Shown here piece by piece: positions 31,743 to 39,344 of a stretch of DNA of 64,000 nt (within the stretch, counting starts at the first letter, position 1; each line of letters starts with the position of its first letter). A program made the translations under genes and the position numbers. This stretch comes from Streptomyces syringium (GTDB lineage: Bacteria; Actinomycetota; Actinomycetes; Streptomycetales; Streptomycetaceae), in assembly GCF_017876625.1 (NCBI RefSeq), contig NZ_JAGIOH010000001.1, forward strand, positions 5,353,501-5,417,500. Reading direction: 5' to 3'. The notes beneath the pieces were generated by a model. That model was not told where the DNA came from. It ran no database searches and saw only the letters and a list, made by a program, of their open reading frames with translations.

Positions 31743-33872
31743 ATGAAACCCACCGACAGCGCCGAACCGGCCTCGCGGCTGCGCCGGGTCCCCCCGCCCG
31801 CGCTGCCGGCGGTCTGTGTCGTGATGGCCGCGCTCGCGCTCGCCACCGGAATCTGTTGGGCACTCAGCACCGGGCACGGCCTCTTTCCCGGCCGTGCCGT
31901 CGGCTGGTCGCTGGCGACCCTGACGGCGCTCATCGTCGCCCATCTCGTCGCCCTCGGCCGGGACCGCTGGTGGGGCGGCACCGGATCCGGCGCCGCCCTC
32001 ACCCTCGCCGTCCTGATGCTCTACGGCTGGGTCCCCGCAGCCCTCATCAGCATCGCCGTCGTCACCCTCGTCGCCACCGCCCGCCGGCACCGCTGGCGAC
32101 AGGCATTACTCCACGGCGCGGTCGACATCCTCGGCATCGTCGCCGCCGGTCTCGCCCTCGCCCTGTGCGGGACGGCCGCCACCGTCGAGGACCCCTGGCT
32201 CCCGGACACCTGGCAGCTCACCGACATCCCCCAGATCGCCGTCGCCGCCTTCCTCTACCTCGTCGTCACCCGCGCCCTGCTCTGGTACTCCATGGCCCCG
32301 CGCAACGGCGGCATCAGCAGCATCGCCCGTACGGCCCTGGTCCGGCAGGCCCTCGTCGGCGGCGCCCTCCTCGGCATCGCCCCGCTCATCGCCGTCGTCG
32401 CCGACCACGCGCCCCTGCTGCTGCCCCTCTTCGCCGTCCCGCTCATCGCGCTGGACTCCACCCTGTGGATCGCCCACGCCCGCGCCGAGGAACAGCTCCG
32501 CGACCCCCTCACCGGGCTGCCCAACCGCCAATGGCTGCTGGAGAGCACCTGGAACGCCCTCGACGAGGCCGAGCAGGCCGGTGACCGCGCCGCCCTCGTC
32601 CTCATCGACCTCGACCGCTTCCGGTCCGTCAACGACACCCTCGGCCACCTCGCCGGCGACCGGCTGCTGCTGCAGATAGCCGAGCGGCTGCGGCTCGCCC
32701 TGCCGCACGGCGCGGAGGCCGCCCGGCTCGGCGGCGACGAATTCGCCGTACTGCTGCCCACCACCGACTCCCTGACCAGCGCCCAGCGGGTGGCCCGGTC
32801 GCTGGTCGCCGCACTGGGCTCACCGCTCGACCTGGACGGCCTCACCCTCGTCCTCGAAGCCAGCGCCGGCGTCGCCGTCTACCCCGACCACGCCCTCGAC
32901 GCGGAGGGGCTGCTGCGCCGCGCCGACGTGGCGATGTACCAGGCCAAGCGGGACCGCAGCGGAGTCGAGGTCTACGAGGCCCGCCGCGACGGCAACACCC
33001 CCGACCGGCTCGGCCTGTTGGGCGATCTGCGGCGCGCCCTGGACGCGGGCGACGTCGAGCTGCACTACCAGCCCAAGGTCGGCTTCGACGGACACGTCGC
33101 GGGGCTGGAGGCGCTGGTGCGCTGGGTGCACCCCGAGCGCGGCAGGGTCTCCCCGGACGAGTTCATCGCGATAGCCGAATCGTCCGGCCTGATGCCCCGG
33201 CTGACGGAGTACGTCCTGGAGACCGCCCTCGGGCAGGTCGCCAAGTGGCGGGCCATGGGCCTGGAGGTGCCCGTCGCGGTCAACGTCTCGCCGCGCGACG
33301 TCCACACCCCGGGCTTCGCGGGCTCGGTCGCCGCCCGCCTCGCCCGGCACGGTGTCCCCGCCGGATCGCTCCAGCTGGAAATAACGGAGCACGTCCTCCT
33401 GGAGGACCCGCAGCGTGCCGCCGACACCCTCGCCGGGCTCACCGGCCACGGCGTGAAGATGTCCCTCGACGACTTCGGCACCGGCTACTCCTCCCTCGTC
33501 CACCTGCGCCGCCTGCCGGTCAGCGAGCTCAAGATCGACCGTTCCTTCGTCGCCCGCCTCGCCATCGACAACGAGGACGCCGAGATCGTCCGCTGCACGC
33601 TGGACCTGGCCCACTCCCTCGGCCTGGTCGTCGTCGCCGAGGGCGTCGAGGACGACGAGACCTGGGAGCGCCTGCGGGACCTGGGCTGTGACGCGGTCCA
33701 GGGCTGGCTGGTCGCGGCGGCGATGCCGCCGGACGAGACGACGGCGTGGCTGCGCCTGCGCAGCGAAAGCGGTTGGCACCGCGAGGACGAACCCCTCCAC
33801 GCCGCCACCGCGGCGGCGGCCGCGACGTCCACGGCCCCGGCGGAGGAAGAAGCGGACCAGCCCGTGACCTAG
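31743..33872 (+). CDS. rmdB: Membrane GGDEF-EAL cyclic-di-GMP enzyme, RmdB-like
   Basis: A 709-aa protein with about seven or eight N-terminal membrane spans (residues 20-245), a GGDEF domain (G330-F334 in ARLGGDEFAVLLP) and an EAL domain (E456-L458 in VAGLEALVRW). The EAL domain keeps the metal and catalytic residues expected of a phosphodiesterase: NVSPRDV, EITEHV, DDFGTGYSSL, ELKIDRSF, AEGVED and VQGWL. Domain order and position next to ligA match RmdB of S. coelicolor, a c-di-GMP phosphodiesterase affecting development (recalled). The GGDEF is also intact, so synthesis or GTP sensing remains possible. GAGGGA precedes the ATG. Confidence 0.88.
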   Translation: MKPTDSAEPASRLRRVPPPALPAVCVVMAALALATGICWALSTGHGLFPGRAVGWSLATLTALIVAHLVALGRDRWWGGTGSGAALTLAVLMLYGWVPAALISIAVVTLVATARRHRWRQALLHGAVDILGIVAAGLALALCGTAATVEDPWLPDTWQLTDIPQIAVAAFLYLVVTRALLWYSMAPRNGGISSIARTALVRQALVGGALLGIAPLIAVVADHAPLLLPLFAVPLIALDSTLWIAHARAEEQLRDPLTGLPNRQWLLESTWNALDEAEQAGDRAALVLIDLDRFRSVNDTLGHLAGDRLLLQIAERLRLALPHGAEAARLGGDEFAVLLPTTDSLTSAQRVARSLVAALGSPLDLDGLTLVLEASAGVAVYPDHALDAEGLLRRADVAMYQAKRDRSGVEVYEARRDGNTPDRLGLLGDLRRALDAGDVELHYQPKVGFDGHVAGLEALVRWVHPERGRVSPDEFIAIAESSGLMPRLTEYVLETALGQVAKWRAMGLEVPVAVNVSPRDVHTPGFAGSVAARLARHGVPAGSLQLEITEHVLLEDPQRAADTLAGLTGHGVKMSLDDFGTGYSSLVHLRRLPVSELKIDRSFVARLAIDNEDAEIVRCTLDLAHSLGLVVVAEGVEDDETWERLRDLGCDAVQGWLVAAAMPPDETTAWLRLRSESGWHREDEPLHAATAAAAATSTAPAEEEADQPVT

Positions 33873-33925
33873 CGGTCGGGCTGGAAACGGCGGGTTGCGG
33901 TGCGGCTCCGCCGGGCGGAGGTAAC

Positions 33926-34291
33926 GAGCGCCGACTCGCCGTCGGCAATGCCCCCCACCAACAGTCGGGCACCGCCGGACTGTGCCGTCGTGGGTGCGCG
34001 CGGTGGCGGCGGGAATGAGTGCCGGCTCGGCGTCGGCAATGCCCCCCGACCAGCAGTCGGGCACCGCCGGACTGTGCCGTCGTGGGTGCGCGCGGTGGCG
34101 GCGGGAATGAGTGCCGGCTCGGCGTCGGCAATGCCCCCCGACCAGCAGTCGGGCACCGCCGGACTGTGCCGTCGTGGGTGCGCGCGGTGGCGGCGGGAAT
34201 GAGTGCCGGCTAGCCGTCGGCAATGCCCCCCACCAACAGTCGGGCACCGCCGGACTGCGCCGTCGTGGGTGCGCGCGGTGGCGGCGGGAAT
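33926..34291 (+). repeat. Four tandem 91/92-bp repeats
   Basis: Units span 33926-34016 (91 bp), 34017-34108 (92), 34109-34200 (92) and 34201-34291 (91). Units 2 and 3 are identical as far as I can read. Units 1 and 4 share CCCCCCACCAAC where 2 and 3 have CCCCCCGACCAGC. Each unit holds a small imperfect hairpin, CAGTCGGG ... CCGGACTG. Not coding. Confidence 0.92.
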
Positions 34292-34534
34292 GCGTGTCTG
34301 GCCATGGGGACGTTCGCTGTGGTGGGGGATGGGGTGTCGCCGCACTGCTGGAGCGGGACGCCGTGACGGCGGCCGACCGGCGGTGGTGTCCGCCCCGCCG
34401 CGCGCAGCCGGACCGTACCCGCAGCCCGCCGCAGGCGACCCGCGCGGTAGCGCGCTTCCCTCCCCGGAGGCCCGGAAATCGGCACCGGCACAGCGCCCAG
34501 CGAAACCGTTTCGCGGGCAGTGCTCGCCGCGCCA

Positions 34535-34540
34535 TAGGAT
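34535..34540 (+). promoter_or_regulatory. Candidate -10 box of the gatCAB operon
   Basis: TAGGAT, a good actinobacterial -10 sequence, lies about 50 bp before the gatC ATG, giving a short leader with a GAGG ribosome binding site. Confidence 0.45.
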
Positions 34541-34589
34541 TGGGCGCAATAACCCGCCCAGAACCGTCACGAACCCTGAGGATCGCCGC

Positions 34590-34886
34590 ATGCCTGGCAT
34601 CACGCGCGAGGAGGTCGCCCACCTCGCACGGCTGGCACGTCTGGAGCTGAAGGACGAAGAGCTCGACCACTTCGCCACGCAGCTCGACGACATCATCGGC
34701 GCGGTCGCCCGCGTTTCCGATGTGGCCGACGAGGACGTACCGCCGACGTCCCACCCGCTGCCGCTGACCAACGTCATGCGCTCGGACGACGTCCGTCCGT
34801 CGCTGACCCCGCAGGAGGCGCTGTCCGGCGCCCCGGCCCAGGAGCAGCAGCGTTTCAAGGTGCCGCAGATCCTGGGGGAGGACTGA
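34590..34886 (+). CDS. gatC: Asp-tRNA(Asn)/Glu-tRNA(Gln) amidotransferase subunit C
   Basis: A 98-aa GatC of normal length: ITREEVAHLARLARLELKDEEL at the N-terminus and FKVPQILGED at the end. It stabilises GatA-GatB in the complex that amidates misacylated Glu-tRNA(Gln) and, where needed, Asp-tRNA(Asn). One base separates its stop from the gatA ATG. Confidence 0.95.
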   Translation: MPGITREEVAHLARLARLELKDEELDHFATQLDDIIGAVARVSDVADEDVPPTSHPLPLTNVMRSDDVRPSLTPQEALSGAPAQEQQRFKVPQILGED

Positions 34887-34887
34887 C

Positions 34888-36387
34888 ATGACCGACCTGA
34901 TCAAGCTCACCGCGGCCGAGATCGCCGCGAAGATCGCCTCGGGTGAGGTCACCGCCGTCCAGGTGACCGAGGCGCACCTGGCCCGGATCGAGGCCGTCGA
35001 CGAGAAGGTGCACGCCTTCCTGCACGTCGACCGCGAGGGCGCGCTGGCCCAGGCGCGCGAGGTGGACGCCAAGCGCGAGCGCGGCGAGAAGCTCGGCCCG
35101 CTGGCCGGTGTGCCGCTGGCGCTCAAGGACATCTTCACCACCAAGGGGATCCCGACCACCGTCGGTTCCAAGATCCTCGAAGGCTGGATCCCGCCGTACG
35201 ACGCGACGCTCACCCGCAAGCTCAAGGAAGCGGACGTCGTCATCCTCGGCAAGACCAACATGGACGAGTTCGCCATGGGGTCGTCGACGGAGAACAGCGC
35301 GTACGGCCCCACCGGCAACCCCTGGGACCTGACCAAGATCCCCGGCGGTTCCGGCGGCGGCTCCTCCGCCGCCCTCGCCTCCTACGAGGCCGCGCTCGCC
35401 ATCGGCACGGACACCGGCGGCTCGATCCGCCAGCCCGCCGCCGTCACCGGCACCGTCGGCGTCAAGCCGACCTACGGCGCCGTCTCCCGCTACGGCATGG
35501 TCGCCTTCTCCTCCTCCCTCGACCAGGGCGGGCCCTGCGCCCGCACGGTCCTGGACGCGGCCCTGCTGCACGAGGCCATCGCCGGCCACGACCCGCTGGA
35601 CTCCACCTCCATCGACGCCCCGGTCCCGCCGGTCGTCGAGGCGGCGCGGAACGGCGACGTCAAGGGCATGCGCGTCGGCGTCGTCAAGCAGTTCCGCGGC
35701 GAGGGCTACCAGGCGGGTGTCCTGCAGCGCTTCGACGAGTCCGTGGAGCTGCTGAAGGAGCTCGGTGCCGAGGTCGTCGAGGTGGACTGCCCGTCCTTCG
35801 ACCTGGCCCTGGCCGCGTACTACCTCATCGCGCCGTCCGAGTGCTCCTCCAACCTGGCCCGCTTCGACGCCATGCGCTACGGCCTGCGCGTCGGCGACGA
35901 CGGCACGAAGTCCGCCGAGGAGGTCACCGCGCTCACCCGCGAGGCCGGCTTCGGCGACGAGGTGAAGCGCCGCGTCATCCTGGGTACGTACGCCCTCAGC
36001 TCCGGCTACTACGACGCGTACTACGGCTCCGCGCAGAAGGTCCGTACGCTCATCACGCGCGATTTCGAGAAGGCCTTCGGGGAGGGTGGTGTCGACGTGC
36101 TGATCTCGCCGACCACCCCGACCACGGCGTTCCCGATCGGCGAGCGGGCCGACGACCCGATGGCGATGTACCTCGCCGACCTGTGCACCATCCCGACCAA
36201 CCTGGCCGGCAACGCCGCCATGTCGCTGCCCTGCGGTCTGGCGCCCGAGGACGGGATGCCGGTGGGTCTGCAGATCATCGCGCCCGCGATGGCCGACGAC
36301 CGGCTCTACCGGGTCGGTGCCGCGGTCGAGGCCGCGTTCAACGCCCGCTGGGGTCACCCGCTGCTCGAGGAGGCACCGTCACTGTGA
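34888..36387 (+). CDS. gatA: Asp-tRNA(Asn)/Glu-tRNA(Gln) amidotransferase subunit A
   Basis: A 499-aa amidase-signature glutaminase. The catalytic triad is visible: K80 (LALKDIFTTKG), cis-Ser S155 (GGSGGGSSAALA) and nucleophile S179 (GTDTGGSIRQPAA). It releases ammonia from glutamine or asparagine for GatB. Its stop overlaps the start of the small gene that follows by 4 bp. Confidence 0.97.
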   Translation: MTDLIKLTAAEIAAKIASGEVTAVQVTEAHLARIEAVDEKVHAFLHVDREGALAQAREVDAKRERGEKLGPLAGVPLALKDIFTTKGIPTTVGSKILEGWIPPYDATLTRKLKEADVVILGKTNMDEFAMGSSTENSAYGPTGNPWDLTKIPGGSGGGSSAALASYEAALAIGTDTGGSIRQPAAVTGTVGVKPTYGAVSRYGMVAFSSSLDQGGPCARTVLDAALLHEAIAGHDPLDSTSIDAPVPPVVEAARNGDVKGMRVGVVKQFRGEGYQAGVLQRFDESVELLKELGAEVVEVDCPSFDLALAAYYLIAPSECSSNLARFDAMRYGLRVGDDGTKSAEEVTALTREAGFGDEVKRRVILGTYALSSGYYDAYYGSAQKVRTLITRDFEKAFGEGGVDVLISPTTPTTAFPIGERADDPMAMYLADLCTIPTNLAGNAAMSLPCGLAPEDGMPVGLQIIAPAMADDRLYRVGAAVEAAFNARWGHPLLEEAPSL

Positions 36388-36638
36388 ACACCGAAAAGGG
36401 CGGAAAGCTCGCGAAGGCCAAGGGCTTCAAGAAGTCCCGGCCCGGCACGTACCTGTCCATCGGCACCACGCTCTTCGGGGCTGTGAGCGTCATCAAGCAG
36501 GCGAAGAAGGCCCGCGGCGAGCAGGACACCCTGCAGCTCGTGGACGCCGTCGTCTCCGCCGCCGCCATCGCCACCGGTGTCGCCCTGCTCGTGCGCGAAC
36601 TGCGCCGGATGAGCAGCGACGACGTCCTCGCGGACTGA
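36384..36638 (+). CDS. Small conserved membrane-associated protein between gatA and gatB
   Basis: An 84-aa basic protein: a Lys-rich N-terminus (KLAKAKGFKKSRPGTYLS), a moderately hydrophobic segment (IGTTLFGAVSVI), then a stronger hydrophobic helix (LVDAVVSAAAIATGVALLVREL). It starts on a GTGA overlap with gatA, so it is translationally coupled, and ends 15 bp before gatB. I do not know its function. Its place inside the amidotransferase operon suggests co-expression rather than proven partnership. Confidence 0.75.
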   Translation: MNTEKGGKLAKAKGFKKSRPGTYLSIGTTLFGAVSVIKQAKKARGEQDTLQLVDAVVSAAAIATGVALLVRELRRMSSDDVLAD

Positions 36639-36652
36639 GAGGTTAGTTTTCC

Positions 36653-38161
36653 GTGACCACCATTGATCTGGTGTCGTACGAGGACGCGCTGGCGTCCTAC
36701 GACCCCGTCATGGGCCTCGAAGTCCATGTCGAGCTGGGCACCAGGACCAAGATGTTCTGCGGCTGCTCCACGGAGCTGGGCGCCGAGCCCAATGCGCAGA
36801 CCTGCCCCACCTGCCTCGGCCTGCCCGGCTCGCTCCCGGTCGTCAACGCGATCGGCGTCGAGTCGGCCGTGAAGATCGGTCTCGCGCTGCACTGCGAGAT
36901 CGCCGAGTGGTGCCGCTTCGCCCGGAAGAACTACTTCTATCCGGACATGCCGAAGAACTTCCAGACCTCCCAGTACGACGAGCCCATCGCCTTCAACGGC
37001 TACCTGGACGTCCAGCTGGAGGACGGCGAGATCTTCCGCGTGGAGATCGAGCGCGCCCACATGGAGGAGGACACCGGAAAGTCGCTGCACGTCGGCGGCG
37101 CCACCGGCCGTATCCACGGCGCGTCCCACTCCCTGCTCGACTACAACCGGGCCGGCATCCCGCTCATCGAGATCGTCACCAAGCCGATCGAGGGCGCGGG
37201 CGAGCGGGCCCCCGAGGTCGCCAAGGCCTACGTCGCCGAGCTGCGCGAGCTCATCAAGGCGCTCGGCGTCTCCGAGGCCCGCATGGAGCAGGGCCAGATG
37301 CGCTGCGACGTGAACCTGTCGCTGCGCCCGAACGGCACCGAGAAGTTCGGCACCCGCTCGGAGACGAAGAACGTCAACTCGCTGCGGAGCGTCGAGCGCG
37401 CCGCCCGCTTCGAGATCCAGCGGCACGCGGCGGTGCTGTCCTCCGGCGGCACGATCGTGCAGGAGACCCGGCACTTCCACGAGGAGGACGGGTCGACCAC
37501 GGCGGGCCGCATCAAGGACAACGCCGAGGACTACCGCTACTTCCCCGAGCCGGACCTGGTGCCGGTCGCTCCCTCCCGGGAGTGGGTCGAGGAGCTCCGC
37601 AAGGGCCTGCCCGAGCTGCCGCGCGTGCGCCGTAACCGGCTGCGCGAGGAGTGGGGCGTCTCCGAGCACGACATGCAGTCCATCCTCAACGCCGGTGCCG
37701 TCGACCTGATCGTCGCCACCATCGACGCGGGCGCGGACGCCGCCTCCGCGCGCAAGTGGTGGATGGGCGAGCTGGCCCGCCGGGCGAACGAGGCCGGTAC
37801 CGACCTCGCCGCCCTGGAGATCACCCCGGAGCAGGTCGCCCGGGTGTGCGCGCTGGTCGCCGAGGGCTCCCTCAACGACAAGCTCGCCCGCCAGGTCATC
37901 GAGGGCGTGCTCGCGGGCGAGGGCGACCCCGACGCGGTCGTCGCCGGCCGCGGTCTCGCGGTCGTCTCCGACGAGGGCGCGCTGGGCACGGCCGTCGACG
38001 AGGCCATCGCGGCCAACGCGGGCATCGCCGACAAGATCCGCTCCGGCAAGGTCGCGGCGGCGGGCGCGCTCGTCGGCGCGGTCATGAAGGCCACCCGCGG
38101 TCAGGCGGACGCGGCGCGCGTCCGCGAGCTGATTCTTGAGCGGCTTGCCGCGAAAGAATAA
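36653..38161 (+). CDS. gatB: Asp-tRNA(Asn)/Glu-tRNA(Gln) amidotransferase subunit B
   Basis: A 502-aa GatB: VMGLEVHVELGTRTKMFCGCSTELG, zinc-type cysteines in FCGC and CPTCLGLPGSLPV, YFYPDMPKNFQTSQYDEP, and a C-terminal YqeY-like tRNA-binding tail (VGAVMKATRGQADAARVRELI). It activates the misacylated tRNA with ATP and transfers the ammonia. GTG start. It ends the operon, with a terminator about 80 bp on. Confidence 0.97.
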   Translation: MTTIDLVSYEDALASYDPVMGLEVHVELGTRTKMFCGCSTELGAEPNAQTCPTCLGLPGSLPVVNAIGVESAVKIGLALHCEIAEWCRFARKNYFYPDMPKNFQTSQYDEPIAFNGYLDVQLEDGEIFRVEIERAHMEEDTGKSLHVGGATGRIHGASHSLLDYNRAGIPLIEIVTKPIEGAGERAPEVAKAYVAELRELIKALGVSEARMEQGQMRCDVNLSLRPNGTEKFGTRSETKNVNSLRSVERAARFEIQRHAAVLSSGGTIVQETRHFHEEDGSTTAGRIKDNAEDYRYFPEPDLVPVAPSREWVEELRKGLPELPRVRRNRLREEWGVSEHDMQSILNAGAVDLIVATIDAGADAASARKWWMGELARRANEAGTDLAALEITPEQVARVCALVAEGSLNDKLARQVIEGVLAGEGDPDAVVAGRGLAVVSDEGALGTAVDEAIAANAGIADKIRSGKVAAAGALVGAVMKATRGQADAARVRELILERLAAKE

Positions 38162-38238
38162 TCAGCACAGTCTCGAGAAGCTGGGCGTCGAGGGCTGATC
38201 CCCGCACCGCGTCCAGCAGCGCATACGTAGAACACCAG

Positions 38239-38268
38239 GCCGCCCCTCGCACCGAGGGGCGGCCTTTG
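38239..38268 (+). terminator. Intrinsic terminator after gatB
   Basis: GGCCGCCCCTCG and CGAGGGGCGGCC form a strong stem closed by a short CACC-type loop and followed by TTT. Confidence 0.8.
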
Positions 38269-38385
38269 TGCAGAGGCGTATTGGCCGGAATTGGTCGGTG
38301 TGGGGTGCGCATTCCGAATGGTCCGGCATGATCCCGGGCAACGGGCCGGATCCGGAGCCCGTACTCGAAGGCTGGGGGTAGCTGC

Positions 38386-38976
38386 ATGCGACGGTGGAGT
38401 ACAGCGCTGGCCGCACTGTTGTTGGCGGGCGCCGCAGTGGCGACGACGACGGCTCCGGCCTCGGCGTCCCGGACCGCGGCCAAGGCCCACCCGTCCTCGG
38501 CGATGTGCGAGGTCGGCTGGGGAAGCTACGGCAAGACCGGCGTCGACAGCTCGTACAAGCCGCTGACCGACGTGAGAACCGGGCGGCACGAGTGTTTCGA
38601 CCGGATGGTTCTCGATATGGAGGGCGTGGGACACCGCCCGATCGGTTATCGCGTCGGTTACGTCGACTCGCTCGATCAGGACGGTTCCGGCGACGCCGTC
38701 CACGTCGCCGGCGGTGCGGTCCTGGAGATCCGGGTCGCGGCGCCCAGCTACGACCCGGCCACGGGCAGGGCGACCTACCGTGCGAAGGCGGGGCGGCGGC
38801 TGCCGGGCGTGGACGTCACCGGCTACCGCACCTTCAAGGACACCCGGTTCGTCGGCAGCTTCGAGGGCGACACCCAGCTCGGTCTGGGCGTCCGCGCCCG
38901 GCTGCCGTTCCGGGTCTTCCAGTGGGACCACCGCATCGTGATCGACGTCGCCCACCGGTGGGGCGTCCTGGACTGA
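38386..38976 (+). CDS. Exported AMIN-like domain protein
   Basis: A 196-aa protein with a clean signal peptide (STALAALLLAGAAVATTTAPASAS) and a domain of about 130 residues resembling the AMIN-like domain of actinobacteria: DVRTGRHECFDRMVLDMEG, GYRVGYVDSL, LEIRVAAPSYDPATG, and a closing VFQWDHRIVIDVAHRW. AMIN domains often bind cell-wall polymers. Two cysteines (MCEVGW, HECFDR) may be disulfide-linked. Monocistronic. Confidence 0.78.
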   Translation: MRRWSTALAALLLAGAAVATTTAPASASRTAAKAHPSSAMCEVGWGSYGKTGVDSSYKPLTDVRTGRHECFDRMVLDMEGVGHRPIGYRVGYVDSLDQDGSGDAVHVAGGAVLEIRVAAPSYDPATGRATYRAKAGRRLPGVDVTGYRTFKDTRFVGSFEGDTQLGLGVRARLPFRVFQWDHRIVIDVAHRWGVLD

Positions 38977-39023
38977 CGCGAACCGGAGGCGGCGGGACCG
39001 CCGACCGTTCGCGCGCCGACCCC

Positions 39024-39057
39024 GGGGGCCGGCCGGGGATCTTCCCGGCCGGCCCCC
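39024..39057 (+). terminator. Terminator of the AMIN-like gene
   Basis: GGGGGCCGGCCGGG (39024-39037) pairs perfectly with CCCGGCCGGCCCCC (39044-39057) around a 6-nt loop. Confidence 0.75.
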
Positions 39058-39175
39058 ATCGGCATGCCCGGGAAACGGCCGCGCGCCCGGGAAACGCCGG
39101 GCGATGTCTGCTCCGTGCCTGGTCGGGGCAGGTCCGTCACCGGCTGGTACGCCCATTCGGCGCACTGTTAGCGCC

Positions 39176-39193
39176 TTGTGGGCTAACCCACAA
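39176..39193. promoter_or_regulatory. Candidate operator upstream of the MMPL transporter
   Basis: TTGTGGG-CTAA-CCCACAA is an 18-bp inverted repeat with 7-bp arms, 152 bp before the MMPL start. It is typical in size for a TetR- or MarR-family operator, but no adjacent regulator is present. Confidence 0.4.
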
Positions 39194-39344
39194 AAGGGAC
39201 AAATGATCTTTTCCGGCTGTCAGAGTTGCTCAGCAGAGGGCCCCCGATCAGTATCGGCAGCGGCCCATCCGCCCCAGTAGCCATGCGATCGGCACCACGG
39301 GATTTTCCCGGTGAGATCGACGCGATACCCGGGAAGCAGCGATT

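Larger units (their letters stand above)
33873..34589. other. 717-bp intergenic region dominated by tandem repeats
   Basis: It contains four 91/92-bp tandem repeats (33926-34291) and a GC-rich stretch. A likely gatC promoter has -10 TAGGAT at 34535-34540. Short open frames across the repeats change frame at each unit and are not credible genes. Confidence 0.6.
38977..39344. other. 368-bp intergenic region before the MMPL gene
   Basis: It contains a strong terminator (39024-39057), a short direct repeat GCCCGGGAAAC (near 39065 and 39087), a perfect palindrome TTGTGGGCTAACCCACAA (39176-39193) and a smaller one CCGATCAGTATCGG (39244-39257). No gene was seen. Confidence 0.5.

Noticed and set aside
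34019..34213. Short open frames across the 91/92-bp repeats
   Set aside because: The unit length shifts the frame each copy, the peptides are low-complexity, and there is no ribosome binding site.
32820..35336. 838-aa minus-strand open frame spanning the repeats and opposite the GGDEF-EAL and gatA genes
   Set aside because: It crosses two well-supported genes and a non-coding repeat array and carries no recognisable domain.
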